Shown here: one piece after another, positions 1-11,205 of the stretch | How the letters are laid out: each line of letters opens with the position of its first letter | Numbering within the stretch: position 1 is the first letter of the stretch | Assembly: GCA_027257055.1 (NCBI GenBank) | Contig: JAPVLO010000277.1 | Coordinates: 4,216,001-4,280,000 of the forward strand | Length of the DNA stretch: 64,000 nucleotides | Origin: Cephalopachus bancanus | Lineage: Eukaryota > Chordata > Mammalia > Primates > Tarsiidae | Direction: 5' to 3' | Notes under the pieces: model-generated | Databases searched by the model: none | Seen by the model: the letters and a program-made list of their open reading frames with translations, nothing else | What the model was told of the DNA's origin: nothing | Translations under genes and position numbers: made by a program

Positions 1-95
1 CCTTGAGGCCAGGAATTTGAGACCAGCCTGGGCAACATAGTAAGATCCCATTTCTACAAAAAAAAATTTTTTTTAATTTAAAAATTAAAAAAGAG
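1..95 (+). repeat. Alu fragment cut by window edge
   Basis: It begins inside an Alu left arm (ttgagaccagcctgggcaac) and runs into an A/T-rich tail. It is more like the old AluJ class than the young family of this window. The rest lies outside the window. Confidence 0.7.
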
Positions 96-1599
96 CTCAC
101 TACACTTGTATCTCTCTCCTAAATACTGTTTTGCCTAGTTTAAGCCTAGACTTGCTTGTTTTCAGTTTCATATGTAATAGGCAGCAGATTTGCTGTCCTG
201 TGTTCCAGAAGAAGCCATTATCTTCATTGTACTGGACAGGATGCACAGCTGACTTGCTCCGGAGAGAGACACTCCCTGTGTCTTTCATGGCTCTTCACCA
301 TACAAACATCCTTAAAAAGATAGTCTGGAACTAAGGGCTATCACGAGACAGGCAGAAACATGAGCAATCCATGGAAACATGTCTCCCAACAGGAATTCCT
401 CAGTGAACTAGTGAACTAGACAGACCAGACCTCTTCTGCTCCTGTGAACTGATATTTTAGGGGGGGGACAGGACTCATGGACACAAACTCAGCAGATTGT
501 CTTTCATGTGTCAAAGGAGATACACAGGTGTTGGTTTGGGGACACAGGAAGATGTCACCAAATAGGATGTTCAAGTGAAGCTTCTCTCAGTTGGGAAGTG
601 AAGGACACCAGCTGGGGAAAGCACATCGTGGGCAGAGGAAACAGCCTACATGGATGCCCAGAGGCAGAAGGAGCAAGGTGTGTGTGTGAGTTGGGAGACC
701 AGCGTGTCTGGAAAACAGAGAGCTGCAGGAAGAAGAGAGGCATAAGACCTAGATGCCATGGTGAGGAGTCCGGGTTTTATTCTGAGCGCACATGGAAGGG
801 TTTTGAGCAGAGAAATGAGCAGTTATGGTTTGCCTTTTCGCTGGGCTCACTTGGCCGGGGCCGAAGGAATTGGAGGGGCTTCTGAAATCATTGGCAAGTC
901 CTTGCTGTTTCTGATTGAATTTTTAATCTGTTCACTCAATCTGACATCAAATGGGCTTTGCTTCCATATTATCAGACTTAAAGCTGACACATTTTTATCG
1001 CCCATTTTCCCACTGCTTCTGATCTAAGCACATCACTTCTACTTCTCTCTCCTCTTTGACACTAACCTGGGCTCATTCTGGTCGAGCCATCAAGGCTCAC
1101 GCACGCCAGCCAGGGCAGGGCTACAAACTCCATTAGGAAGGAAAGGAAAAGCCGATGAGCAATTCCAGCAGGCCTTTAGCCCCGGGGAAGGAGAGAGAGC
1201 CTTCAGCGACAGCACTGTGTTGATCAGGTCACCTGGGGGAACAGCTAGTGATTTAGTTCTTTGAAATAAAATGCATTGAAGTCAGAGTGCCTGGATCCCA
1301 GACATCTGCTCAGAGGGCTTGGTTTGGATTCGGCCTGCAGGATTTGTGGAGGATAAGGGTGACCAGGTCATCACAAGGGCCAGGCCCACGCTGGGATTTC
1401 TTTGAGGGCTCACACTGAACTCAGGACATGTGCACACTTTGAGCCAAAACACATCCATGATTTGTTTTCATATAGGCATGCTTTAGCGGCGTCTCTGGAG
1501 CGCAACAGGCCCTGCTGGCCTTTGGCTTTGTGTCCATGGACTCTGTCAGGTGGACGTGACTCAGTCTGGACTTCTGCTCTTCAGAGGTACCACACCCTT
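96..1599. other. Unassigned sequence, no gene seen
   Basis: Open frames here are short and overlap on both strands, with no recognisable protein. No RNA gene or clear repeat was identified. Confidence 0.5.
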
Positions 1600-1790
1600 T
1601 CTTAGCTCAGGGCCATGCTGTTCGTCCTTCCTTCAGCCTAGAATGCAGCCCACCCCTCTCCTACCCCAGCTTGTCTGCAAAACCCCTGTCCATCCCTCAG
1701 TTTTTGGCTTAACCCCACCTCTTCCCAGAAGCCTCTGCTTCTCCCCAACCCTCTCCCGCCTCTCTAGAGCTCCCGTGACGTCCTGCACAT
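1600..1790 (+). repeat. L2-like LINE relic
   Basis: Pyrimidine-rich text (ttccttcagcctagaatgc, then a run about proteins' usual L2 spacing of cctct/cttcc words) resembles the L2 3' region as I remember it. It is very diverged, so the call is weak. Confidence 0.3.
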
Positions 1791-1800
1791 CTCCTTTTTT

Positions 1801-2206
1801 TTTTGAGTTGGAGTCTCACTCTGTCGCCCAGACTGGAGTGCAGTGACTGAGCCACCGAGCCCGGCCTCTTGTTTTTTAATTTAATTTTTATTTTATTTTA
1901 TTTTAATTAATTTATTTATTTATTTTTGAGTTGGAGTCTCACTCTGTCGCCCAGACTGGAGTGCAGTGGCCGCTCCCGGCCACCACTGCAGCCTCGACCC
2001 TCTGGGCTCCGGTGATCCTTCCGCCTCAGCCTTCCAAGTAGCCGGAATTACAGGCGCGTGCTACCACGCCCAGCTAATTTTGATTTATTGTAGAGATGAG
2101 GTCTCACCAAGTTGCCCAGGTGGGTCTTGAACTCGTGGGCTCAGGCAATTCACTCATCTCGGCCTCCCAAGGCGCAGGATTACAGGCTGAACCACCGAGC
2201 CCGGCC
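1801..2206 (-). mobile_element. Composite Alu: 65-bp remnant plus full Alu in one duplication
   Basis: The first piece (1801-1865) has the Alu 3' end joined directly to the Alu 5' end, with the whole middle missing. An A/T-rich spacer (1866-1923, T-rich on plus) follows, then a full-length Alu (1924-2206). One 13-14 bp target duplication, acatctcctttttt (1788-1800) and acatctccttttta (2207-2220), brackets both pieces, so they may have arrived as one event. Confidence 0.85.
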
Positions 2207-2384
2207 ACATCTCCTTTTTAATACTTGACGCAGTTGTGGTGGGTCAACAGTATCTTCCTCCCGAGGCAAAAGCTCCAGGAGGGTGGGGTGTTTTGGTCAC
2301 ACTTGATCACCCTCCGAAAGTACCCTTCCACCAAACAGAATCGTCGACTTGCTTGTTGTATTTATTTTATATATTTGTTTATTT

Positions 2385-2540
2385 TAGAGACAGGGTCTTG
2401 CTCTCTGTTGCCTAGGCTGGAGGGCAGTGGTGCGATCAATCACAGCTCACTGTAGCCTCGAACTCCTGGGCTCAAGTAATCCTCTTGCCTCAGTCTCCCA
2501 AAGTGCTGAGATTATAGGCGTGAGCCTCTGCGCTCAACCT
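2385..2540 (-). repeat. Old Alu, internally deleted
   Basis: Antisense Alu words (gagacagggtcttgctctc, ctcaagtaatcctcttgcctc) are present, but the right-arm centre is missing. It lacks the young-family markers, so it is an older insertion. Confidence 0.75.
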
Positions 2541-2699
2541 CTGTTTACCGTTCTGTTTATGGTGTTAGGGCCTCATCTGTCTCACTTATCATCGCGCCCC
2601 CATACTAGTACAGCCCCAGTATAGGTAGACACTTTACGGTGTTGCGACAAGGGCACAGGTGTCATGGAAAGGGGCAGGTGAGAACCACACCTGCCTGTG

Positions 2700-2830
2700 T
2701 GTGGATGCCAGCTTCCCTCTTAAGATTCGTGGGACCATGGCCAAGTCTCACCTCTGGGAGTCTTCATTTCTTTATGTGTAAAAGAAAAAATAAAGGCAGT
2801 CTAATGATGCTTCAGAGGGTCCCTGTGAGG
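2700..2830 (-). repeat. MIR relic
   Basis: Reading the minus strand gives a decayed MIR core; on plus it appears as ggccaagtctcacctctggg followed by a 'catttctttatgtgtaaaa' segment. Divergence is high. Confidence 0.45.
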
Positions 2831-3229
2831 TTGCTACTTTTGTCTTGCAGCCAGCCAGATCCCTCTTCTCCCCCTCTGAATGTTTGTGGGGCTCCTTGTT
2901 TGGAGGGCATTACGGTGACACACCTGTCCCCATCCTGCTGAGATGCTTCACCTGCCAGAATCCAATTTCTTTTTCCCCAGGGACCTCACTGTTGGCCACC
3001 GTCTCTCAGCCAGGTTTTTTCCCTAAGGGGTCTAATTTTCATATCCTTCAAAGACGTGAAAATGACCCCCTCGCAATTTTGAGGACTCCTACTTGGGGCC
3101 TTGTGTTGTCACAACTCAAGGGGGTTATTTTCCCTGTGTGAGGTGTCCTAGGTGTTATATTGAAAATAGCGCTGAGTTGTGTGAGCAACTGGCTTCAGTT
3201 TCTATCGATTTGGTGTCTCAGCTTAGGAG

Positions 3230-3362
3230 TCAGGTATACACTGTCTAGTCCTTTCAATGACCCCGTGAGCCTGCCGTTGAAATTGTCTTCATTTTACAAA
3301 TGAGAACATAGGTTGCTCTTGTCCTCTCCCAAGGCCAGAAAGTGGTGGAGCCAGGGCCTCCA
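3230..3362 (+). repeat. MIR relic
   Basis: The MIR core order is visible: cattttacaaatgagaaca, then cccaaggccagaaagtggtg and gagccagggc. The tRNA-derived head is not seen. Confidence 0.6.
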
Positions 3363-3492
3363 CTTCTGGAAACTTCCCTCTAGCCTTTCCCTCAGTGATC
3401 ATGAAGCATTGAGCTGATGGCCCCTGGGGCTCGGTCCCTGGAAGGATGATAGAAATCTCTGAGAGGATCTTGTAGTCACAGAATGACAGGGT

Positions 3493-4047
3493 TGTTAAAC
3501 CCAAATTTCAGAATCCGAGAGACCAACAAAGAGACAGCTCTGATGCAAACACACAAGGGTCTTTATTCAGGCTCGAGTCTGGGCTCACGCCCAAAGCAGC
3601 AGCTTCAGGGATGAGAGCCCCGATCCAGCATGGCAAGCAGTTTTTATACAACATTACAGAAGGAGGGGAAAGAACTTTAAACTTGTTTTTACATGATAGG
3701 GTAATTTCTCCTAATGGATACGGGGGCACTTGGGATTGGTCTGGTCCGCTCAGCTACCTGTGATTGACGGAGGAGCTGCCAAATGAGCAGAGTGGAATGT
3801 CAGATAAGCTAGGTTTAGCAATCAGGCAGGCTAAGCAAAGGAACGTCCGGGAGGGGTTTATTACCCAACATTCACACACTGCTAGCAGCAGTTGCGGAAG
3901 CAATCAGTTATTTTATGAGACAAACAAAAATTAAACTTAACAAAATTCTAAGTACAAACACTGCAAACAAATGCAGTGAACGTGGGGTAGGAATTCATAT
4001 AGTAATAGTTCTCTTAGAGTCTTCCTTTTAATCTCTTGGGTCTCTCA
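3493..4047 (-). repeat. 3' LTR of the retrovirus
   Basis: 555 bp. On the viral strand it starts tgagagaccc and ends gggtttaaca, with a TATA-like tataaaaa (complement near 3641) and an AATAAAGACC polyadenylation signal (complement at 3557-3567). The polypurine tract lies immediately upstream in viral sense. Confidence 0.95.
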
Positions 4048-4059
4048 TTCCCCCCTCTC
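4048..4059 (-). other. Retroviral polypurine tract
   Basis: The viral strand reads gagaggggggaa, immediately before the 3' LTR. This is the plus-strand DNA priming site used in reverse transcription. Confidence 0.85.
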
Positions 4060-4139
4060 AGAGGAACCTAAAGCTAAGACCCAATCATGGGTCTACATAG
4101 GTTTTTTTTTTAAGACCATTCTGAAAATGGGTAGGAGAG

Positions 4140-4390
4140 TTGAGACACCAAGGATGAGCACCAAGCGGTTAGCACTGGTGCTTGTGTACCATGAGTTGAA
4201 CAGTGCTGACTTGACTTTTAACAAAGGCTACAAGCTTGTTGATGATGTAAGGCCCGAAAATAAGTAGGAGAATTAAAACAACTAAAGGGCTAACTACGGT
4301 GGAAATTAGTGTAGTAAACCAGGGGGTGCAGTCAAATCATGCTTTAAACCAATTAAGTTGTTGCTCTTGTTCTCTAAAATTACAACAGTA
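4140..4390 (-). pseudogene. Gammaretrovirus-like env tail (broken)
   Basis: The minus strand encodes the last part of a class I transmembrane subunit: a Trp-Phe-Thr-Thr-Leu-Ile-Ser segment, a hydrophobic membrane anchor, a Phe-Gly-Pro turn, and a Leu-Val-x-Phe-Val cytoplasmic helix with Val-Gln-Leu-Met-Val. At least two in-frame stops are present. Its place next to the polypurine tract is normal for env. The ectodomain with the immunosuppressive-type motif was not found upstream. Confidence 0.7.
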
Positions 4391-4399
4391 GGAAATAGA

Positions 4400-5007
4400 G
4401 ACAATGAAATTTGTAAAATTAACGGTATCTTATTAAACCTTGAAATATTATAATTGGTCATGCTTGAACTAACATGATTCTTTGACGTTAGCATGACCTA
4501 TTTTTAAATAATTGAAACCTTACATTAATTGTAGTTAAAGCTGGCCTAAAAGAATGCAGCCCAGTCTAAAGTATGCGCTGGGCTCTCAGGAGTGTGGCCC
4601 AAACTTTGTGCTGAGCCATTTTTGACAACTTTATTATTGAAAAGCTTGAAACTGCTCCCTATAAGTGTATACTAATTATATAAATATACTGTTAAATTGT
4701 ATAAAGAAGCTTGTACCATATAAAAGGCTCTCAAATGTGAACTTAATTTGAATTATATTTAATTTGTAAGCCGAAACCACAGTTTTATGGGAAACAGGAA
4801 CAATAGGTTTTCAGAGTAAGCCATGCCTGTTACAGTTACAGAGCTTTCAGCTTAGATCAGCAGAGTTTCTTTAGGTTACTTGTGTTTTATAGTAAAAAGA
4901 GGAGGAAAATGGGGTCAATGGCTCCCAAACACATCCTAGCGGTCTCGGGGTCTACGGCCCCCCCGATCCCTAACGCTCAGTGGGCCTCCGTGGCCGGCTC
5001 CCAAACA
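4400..5007 (-). repeat. Embedded second LTR-like segment (class II type)
   Basis: At 5008-5021 the viral strand has a second polypurine tract (aaaaaggggaaga), directly followed by tgtttgggagccggcc, which looks like the start of a betaretrovirus-class LTR. An aataaa lies about 360 nt further on. The far end near 4400 is not clear and no partner copy was found at the other side. Confidence 0.5.
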
Positions 5008-5023
5008 TCTTCCCCTTTTTTAC

Positions 5024-5735
5024 TTATTATTTTAGTACAAAACCATGAAACTTGGTGTTAAGCTGAAAAATGTTCCTTTTCAGTACTCTGGAAATAACTG
5101 GAAATAGGCACAGCAAGACAAGAATTACTGTCCCGCAAATTCTTACACTAATAAGTATAGACATTAATGACTTTTGATTAGCAAACAATGAGAAGTTATT
5201 AAATATGGAGCTAGTCAATTCATAGGACCGGAACCGCTTTTTAGCAACTTATGTCCTGTATGTCTTAATGTAATTTAGTGAGGTTTATATTTAAGTCCGA
5301 ATGATTTTAAATTTTAAGGATATGATTCTTTATCTTGTCCCAAGTATGGACAGACTTATTTACCTCCAAAGGAATGAGGCAAATTCGCTGAAACTCAGAG
5401 TGACATCGGAGAGCCAGTTTTATTTTTAAAGTCGCAAGCTCTTGTTTTACTGCTAACGCTGTCTTTTTTTTAAAAAAAAAGCATTAACTTTTATTTTTTA
5501 ACTTTTAATCTATGATTTTTTTGAGTAGCCAATGCAATAGAAATATCCTCAGAAAACTGATTAGCAAAGGTAGCTGTATGAACTTCCTTAGATAGAGCTA
5601 CAGCTGAAACTGTTACTGAAGTAGTAATTGCTATTAATGCTATAACTTTTAAAATTAAGTAACTAAAAAATTTTTCTGTCTTTCTAACATAGCATTAATC
5701 TTATATAATGTTTGTAAACCATTTCAGCATATTAA
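5024..5735 (-). pseudogene. Betaretrovirus-like env transmembrane subunit (broken)
   Basis: In viral order one sees a hydrophobic, alanine/threonine-rich fusion-peptide-like stretch (complement of 5590-5665), a segment with paired cysteines around Arg-Cys-His and Arg-Ile-Cys (near 5385-5410), a His-Thr-Trp-Asp motif, a membrane anchor (5100-5170), and a basic tail ending at the second polypurine tract. This matches the class II (HERV-K/MMTV-like) layout. Several stops and frameshifts break it. Confidence 0.6.
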
Positions 5736-5819
5736 CGGGATGACAAAGATATGGGGACCATTAAATAGGGGAGTTGCTTGAGAATGACAAATTTCTTACA
5801 AAAGGCTTTGGTTAAACAA

Positions 5820-6915
5820 TTAGTAAAATGCATTCAGTACAAGATATCTTATAAACATTAGCACGATAAATAATTTTAACAGTTCAATATTCACTCTAAA
5901 TAAGAAATATATAAGGAGATTGCAAGTATGCTCTAATATGGTATAACTGAGTTTGTCCGACGGATTTAGACAGGCTGCCTGGCTGAAGGGCTGCAAGAGC
6001 TCTCCATAGATGAGGCTGAATAAACTGCCGGACGCCGTACTTGATGGACAGTACTGGAGGCACCCATCCATTGGAATGACACCTAGCTGCGGCAAGCGTA
6101 TAGCCATTAAAAACCCCAGTCACTAATATATTCTTATACCAGGCACAGGATAGTCCACCTTAGAGTTATAAGCACAGTCTCTTCATCTCAGGAAGCCAGT
6201 ATGTTGCTTGGATGAGCGACCAGTCCTTTTCTGTATCATTGAAGGGGCAAACAGATGCTGATAGGTGTCTAGTCGCATGATAGGGTTAGTTCCTCCAGGC
6301 ATTAACATTTGCAGCCATCATCCATCCTGATAAGGGCTTTCTGTACTTAGAGACTTAAAGGTAGATATTAAGCAAGAAGCCCGGTAATTATTAAAAGTAG
6401 AATTATTATATTATTATATTGAAAACATTAGAGACATGTAGTTAGGTTATAGCTTAAATTGAGAATTTAAAACAGGTAAACATTGGCAGGAGACAACAGT
6501 TTCCTTTGTTTTTATAATAGGTGTGACATACTTTTATAATAATTGATGTGCTAGAGAGTGAAGCCCAGGTTATTCTCCATTCATTTTGTGGCAGAATGCG
6601 GCAAATGCTTAAATATATATTTCTTGTATGATTGTGTGAATAAACACAGAAACATGTAACTGGTTCAGGATCAGCAGTTGGCCTCACCTGGGCTGCCACT
6701 AGCCCAGCGGCAAGGTTGATAGCAGTTAGAGGTATTTCCCTTTGAATGACAAGTTGCAACTTTAAAGGCCCGCCCAGGCGGGTTTTGTTTAAGAAAGGCC
6801 AAATGGCCCAGAGACTGGCCATTTCATAAAAAAGTCTTATTTGGCCAAAATTACAGTTTAACGATTTTGAAAAGAGGAAAAAAAAAGAAAAAAGAAAGAA
6901 AAACAACAACAACAA
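5820..6915 (-). pseudogene. Probable env surface-subunit remnant
   Basis: It lies directly upstream, in viral sense, of the transmembrane relic. Short open pieces at 5896-6123 and 6454-6915 include a Ser-Pro-Tyr-Ile-Phe-Leu-Ile stretch and a Trp-Val-Pro-Pro motif of the sort found in class II surface subunits. Stops are frequent. Assignment rests mostly on position. Confidence 0.35.
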
Positions 6916-9900
6916 CTAAAAAACACTTAGCTTTTTTTTGTTGTTGTTGTTGCTCCAAGGCAAGACTTCCAAATTCTTTTAAGTTTGCCTGTATGCTCCT
7001 AACAAGAAGAGTTAAGATGCCTGTTTACTTTATTTAAAAGCCTGTTGTGGGGCCTTTTCCCTTAGCAGGGGCTTTTGTTCACCCCCCTTTGAGACTTCAT
7101 AGAGAAGTTAGGTGTTTAAATTCTCTAGACTGCTATAGGAACAGGACCACACTTAGGGTCCCCCCCCCTTTTTTTTACAGTCGCTGATTGGGTTCTTCCT
7201 TTTTAAATTTTTAGCAGCACTTACTTCCCCTGGATGTTGTGAATTTCTTCTGGTTCAAGAAGTGTCTAGGGAAATAAGCTTATAAACTGTAATTAAAATT
7301 TATTTCAAATAGACAACACATCTTCTTATGAGCATTTATGTTTGTGGCCCCCCTTTCCTTCAGAGGCCTACCATTAGACAATTTTATAGGTTTAACGAAG
7401 TTCATTTCAGGGATTTGGATCCTGAGTGATGAAATACCAAATACCTATGTTTAGTTAATTTATGTTTCCAAAGGATTTCTAGTGATTATTATGCTAACCT
7501 GCAAATTGCAATTACACTGTTCTAGTTTTGTCTGATGGAGTTTTCCTTGGATTCGCCAAGGGGTGGGACAGGTTGCCACTTGGCCTGCAGTAGAAACGTT
7601 TGAACGCCTCTTAGAACCTACCTGTAGGAAATTTATTTATGTCTAGCCTGTGCTAGCTACCCTGCCTCAATTATTTATTCTTTAGAGATTTTTTTGATCC
7701 CATAATCATTTGGGGTGCTGAGGGGTGAAGGTCCGTCTTCTGTAATTTCTTCAGAGCTGATAATGGGCGCAGTCCTGCCCAGCCAGAGATCGAAAATCTC
7801 TCCCTGTCTGACTTAAGGTGTCCAGATTTGTTTTAGCAGTGGCATTATTTTCAGGCACGGGCTGGAATTTTTGCATGACCATTATGTGGGCATAAAATTA
7901 CTGGATTCTAGCTCAATAAAAGGAATAAAGTCAGGCCTACATTTTGACAATTGTAGGCAGTGACTGATTACCTTTTTATATAAAAGCTATAAGGTCTGAA
8001 GTTATAAGCATAACTTAAATGATAAACTTTAATTTCTGTGGCTTTATTACAAGTACCAGCTTTTGTATTTCTGGACTATAATGGTAGCCTGACAGATTGT
8101 TTTAGACTATAATTTGATCTAGGCACTTAAGTAAATTCTATATAAAATTTGAAGAGAAATTCGAAAATGTTTGGAGATTTGCATTCAGAAAAGACTTTAT
8201 TATGCCTAGATTGTTTATAGAACTTCTTTTGTATGTATATTTTTCTTTAACTTTCCTTATACCATTTTGGTGTGCTTATACCATTTTATTTTTATTTTTT
8301 TTCTACCCCCTTTTAAAAATTTTCATAACTATCTACTTTATTATAGGACAGAAATGTACCATATAAGATTTCCTCTTAGATAAATATATATATATTTTTA
8401 TATTCCTTTCTTTTTCTGTTTTTCCTGCTAACACCTTATTTTTATATCAATAACCTTTTTACATTTTTCCTTTGCCTTTTGCTTTCCTTTTTATTTATTT
8501 ATAGATAACCTTTTACAGTCATAATTTGAAGTTACCTTTTAGTAATTGTTAGGTGAGACATTTAGTTTTTGGAACACCTTTAATTCCACTAGAGAGCAGG
8601 TTTTAGGAGGAAGAAATTCAGTATGAGCACAAGGGCTAAAAACTTAGCCTTAGTATTAATTAAGAAATTAATTTGGACCCCAGCCACATTTATATAGACC
8701 CAAGGATTCTCTGGGTGGATGGCATACAGAGTGCTGCAGTGGGCCGTGCCCCTCCCCCTTCAGTCAACAGTCACTATTGCTGACTAGGTGTTTCCCCTCC
8801 CCTTCAGGAGGGGCCGCACCATCTCCTTAGCAGGTTTATCTTTATCGGGCCTTTTTTGGGTGCTGGAGCTTTTGCCTTTAGTGGCAACTGCCAATTTGTT
8901 TACCTTTCCTCTGGCTGGTGCTCATTTTGGAGTTCTTCTCCTTTTTTTTTTTTTAGAGTGAACAGACCACGAAGATGTAAAATGATCTGTTCCTATTTAT
9001 TTCTAAACAGGCAAAATTGTTAAAAATTCTCATGAATTACTAAACAGCAGCCTTAGTCATAAGATGTGGACAATTAAATGAGCATAGCCAAAAAACGCAA
9101 GCATTAGTGTTACTTAGCATTACAGTATAAAGTAGAGACTCAGCATACATTACAAGACTCTGAGAGACTTCGTAACAGTTTTACAGGGACAAGCAGTGGA
9201 TTACGATTTTAGGCAAGGCCTAAACCTTCAGAAACGGACTTACTTTCAATTAACCTGGCTTTTAGCATTTGAAAACGAGAACAGCCTATTCATTCCCTTA
9301 GTTGCCAGAGAAAGATCACAAAATTATTATTATTTTTTAAGGCTAGCATTAACTTACATTGCATTTCTCCATTTCTTTACAGGTGGATTAGAATGAGCTC
9401 CTTCAGAATTTACGAAGGAGAATGCAGGCTAAGGAAGGGAGGGGGAGTGGTCCCCGGAAAGAGTTTAATATAACCAGTAACACGTCTTATATGCAACAGG
9501 CAATTTTCCATAACCTTAACAACAAAAGGCAGAAATTTTAACAGCGCCAGCGGGTTAGGAGAAGACACCACTTAAATAAGAGGAGACAAGATGACATTGA
9601 AAAATATGCGCCAATCAAGTTTTTAGACCATATGTCCCATTAAACAAAGCACAATAACTTAACCAGCTTTTTAACAGATTCAAAGTGAGAGACATCTGTT
9701 AGCAATTGATAGGTTGGTATACCCCCAACACAGACTATTAACTTTTTTAGCCTCGAGAGTTCACAGAATTTCTTTTATTTGTTTCCATTAACTTTTACCT
9801 AACATGTTCGATGAACTTATACCATTCTTTGACATGTTTTAACTTTCTATTTTTGTTCTATGCTTTCTGTAACCAGCCATTCTATTATAGAACAAAAATG

Positions 9901-10185
9901 TATTATTAAAAACATACTTTATATTATTTATATATTGGCTAAATACATCTTGTATTGCTTATATTATTTATTTTGGCTGAAAATTCTAGGATACACTTTT
10001 AAAATGAAATGATAGAACTAGTTATTAGCAGAAATTCTTTTGCAGCAGTATTTAGAATTTGTAAGCTTTTATACTCACCTTGAAAGTTTTTTTTTTTTTT
10101 TGATTTGCACATGCTCATTAATCCTCTTTGTTCTCAGTTTTCTCTCTGCCGAGAGCAGACTATGGCTCACAGGCTCCGCCCCACT
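6916..10185 (-). other. Retroviral interior without recognisable gag-pol
   Basis: A-rich on the viral strand (T-rich on plus, especially 8215-8515). I looked for protease, reverse transcriptase and integrase signatures on the minus strand and found none I could support. About 2.6 kb between the gag start and the env relics is too short for an intact gag-pol, so that region is deleted or replaced. Confidence 0.5.
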
Positions 10186-10303
10186 AGCGGGGGGGGGGGG
10201 GGGGGGAAAGGGGGGGCAAGGCCAGGACTCTGAGCATCGGCCCTGTTTGGGTGGAAGAAAAGATTTTGCCCACCGGGGAGGGGGGTGGGGTGGGGGGTGG
10301 GGT
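10186..10303 (+). repeat. G-rich tracts in the retroviral leader region
   Basis: A run of about 17 G, a second run of 7 G, and then (from 10276) repeated G-tracts separated by single T or A. On the viral strand this is a C-rich, proline-coding stretch. The plus strand could form G-quadruplexes. The exact run length is likely unstable in sequencing. Confidence 0.8.
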
Positions 10304-10495
10304 TATCAGTTACGTACCTGATTTGGGCGGCTATAACGGAAATCAGGAAGATAATACGCTTAACCCGCAAAGCAAAACTTAGTGAGAAAGTGCTCTCAGG
10401 TGACCATTTTACATTGAAGGACGGCCTCTTTTTTTTTTTTTTTTTGCATTTGATTTCATTCAGATTATCAGCTTTACTTCACGTCCAAGAAATAA

Positions 10496-10528
10496 TCAGC
10501 CAAGAGTTAGAGTCAGTCTCTGTCCCAT
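10496..10528 (-). pseudogene. gag start remnant with early stop
   Basis: About 500 nt downstream of the primer site in viral sense, an ATG opens with Met-Gly-Gln, the myristoylation-type start of gammaretroviral Gag. The frame closes at a TGA in the eleventh codon. Downstream sequence does not give a recognisable matrix or capsid frame, so Gag is dead. Confidence 0.5.
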
Positions 10529-11029
10529 GTTTTCCGTCCACAGTAACACACACATAAACAGCAGATAAAATAAAAAACGCAGCCAACACGAAAATATACT
10601 TTCCTACAGCCGTAGAAACAAAGACAAAACCGATCTGAAGGCAAGCCCACACCTCTTGGTGCTGGGCTACCTTCAGATATGAGGACAGCGCTATCCTCCG
10701 AATGGGGGCATACCAGACGATCCCCTCTCTCAGACCGCCACTGCATCCGAGAGCTACTGAGTCTGCACCTCTCGCGCCTGGACCCCCTCTGTGCCTGCGC
10801 TTTCCAGAGCCTAGGCTCCCTCTGAGATCGAGAGACGTCTCCCAAGACCTCTGGCCAGCGGTCCTAGAGCGCGTCCGCTTAACCTTATTCTGGCCTTATA
10901 AAATGGATATCGATATCTTACAAGAAGCGCGCTAACAACGAGTAACAAATAAGCAGACAGACAGACAATACAGTGCACCCCCGTATGGAGACCCTACAGG
11001 CTGGGGTTAGAGTTCTCTGGAATAAAAAA

Positions 11030-11047
11030 ATCTCGCTGAGGCCTCCA
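11030..11047 (-). other. Retroviral primer-binding site, tRNA-Thr-like
   Basis: The viral strand reads tggaggcctcagcgagat, two bases after the LTR. It is complementary to the 3' end of the tRNA-Thr(TGT) sequence as I recall it, with one mismatch. The plus strand shows the tRNA-like text ending in cca at 11047. Confidence 0.75.
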
Positions 11048-11118
11048 AATGTTAAACCCAAATTTCAGAATCCGAGAGACCAACAAAGAGCCAGCTCTGA
11101 CGCAAACACACAAGGGTC

Positions 11119-11124
11119 TTTATT
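11119..11124 (-). terminator. LTR polyadenylation signal
   Basis: aataaa on the minus strand, followed by gacccttgtgtgttt, a GT-rich stretch typical of the cleavage region. The matching signal in the 3' LTR (3557-3567) is the one that would end the proviral transcript. Confidence 0.6.
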
Positions 11125-11197
11125 CAGGCTAGAGTCTGGGCTCACGCCCGAAGCAGCAGCTTCAGGGATGAGAGCCCCGATCCAGCATGGCAAGCAG

Positions 11198-11205
11198 TTT
11201 TTATA
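11198..11205 (-). promoter_or_regulatory. LTR TATA box
   Basis: tataaaaa on the minus strand, roughly 75-80 bp upstream of the AATAAA signal, the usual order in the U3/R part of a retroviral LTR. It would drive transcription leftward through the provirus. Activity is not known. Confidence 0.6.

Noticed and set aside
6916..10185. Retroviral pol gene
   Set aside because: No polymerase, RNase H or integrase signature could be supported on the minus strand; the interval is A-rich and full of stops.
4400..10200. A complete class II provirus nested in the class I provirus
   Set aside because: Only one class II LTR start was found and no partner LTR or 6-bp duplication, so a full nested provirus cannot be claimed.
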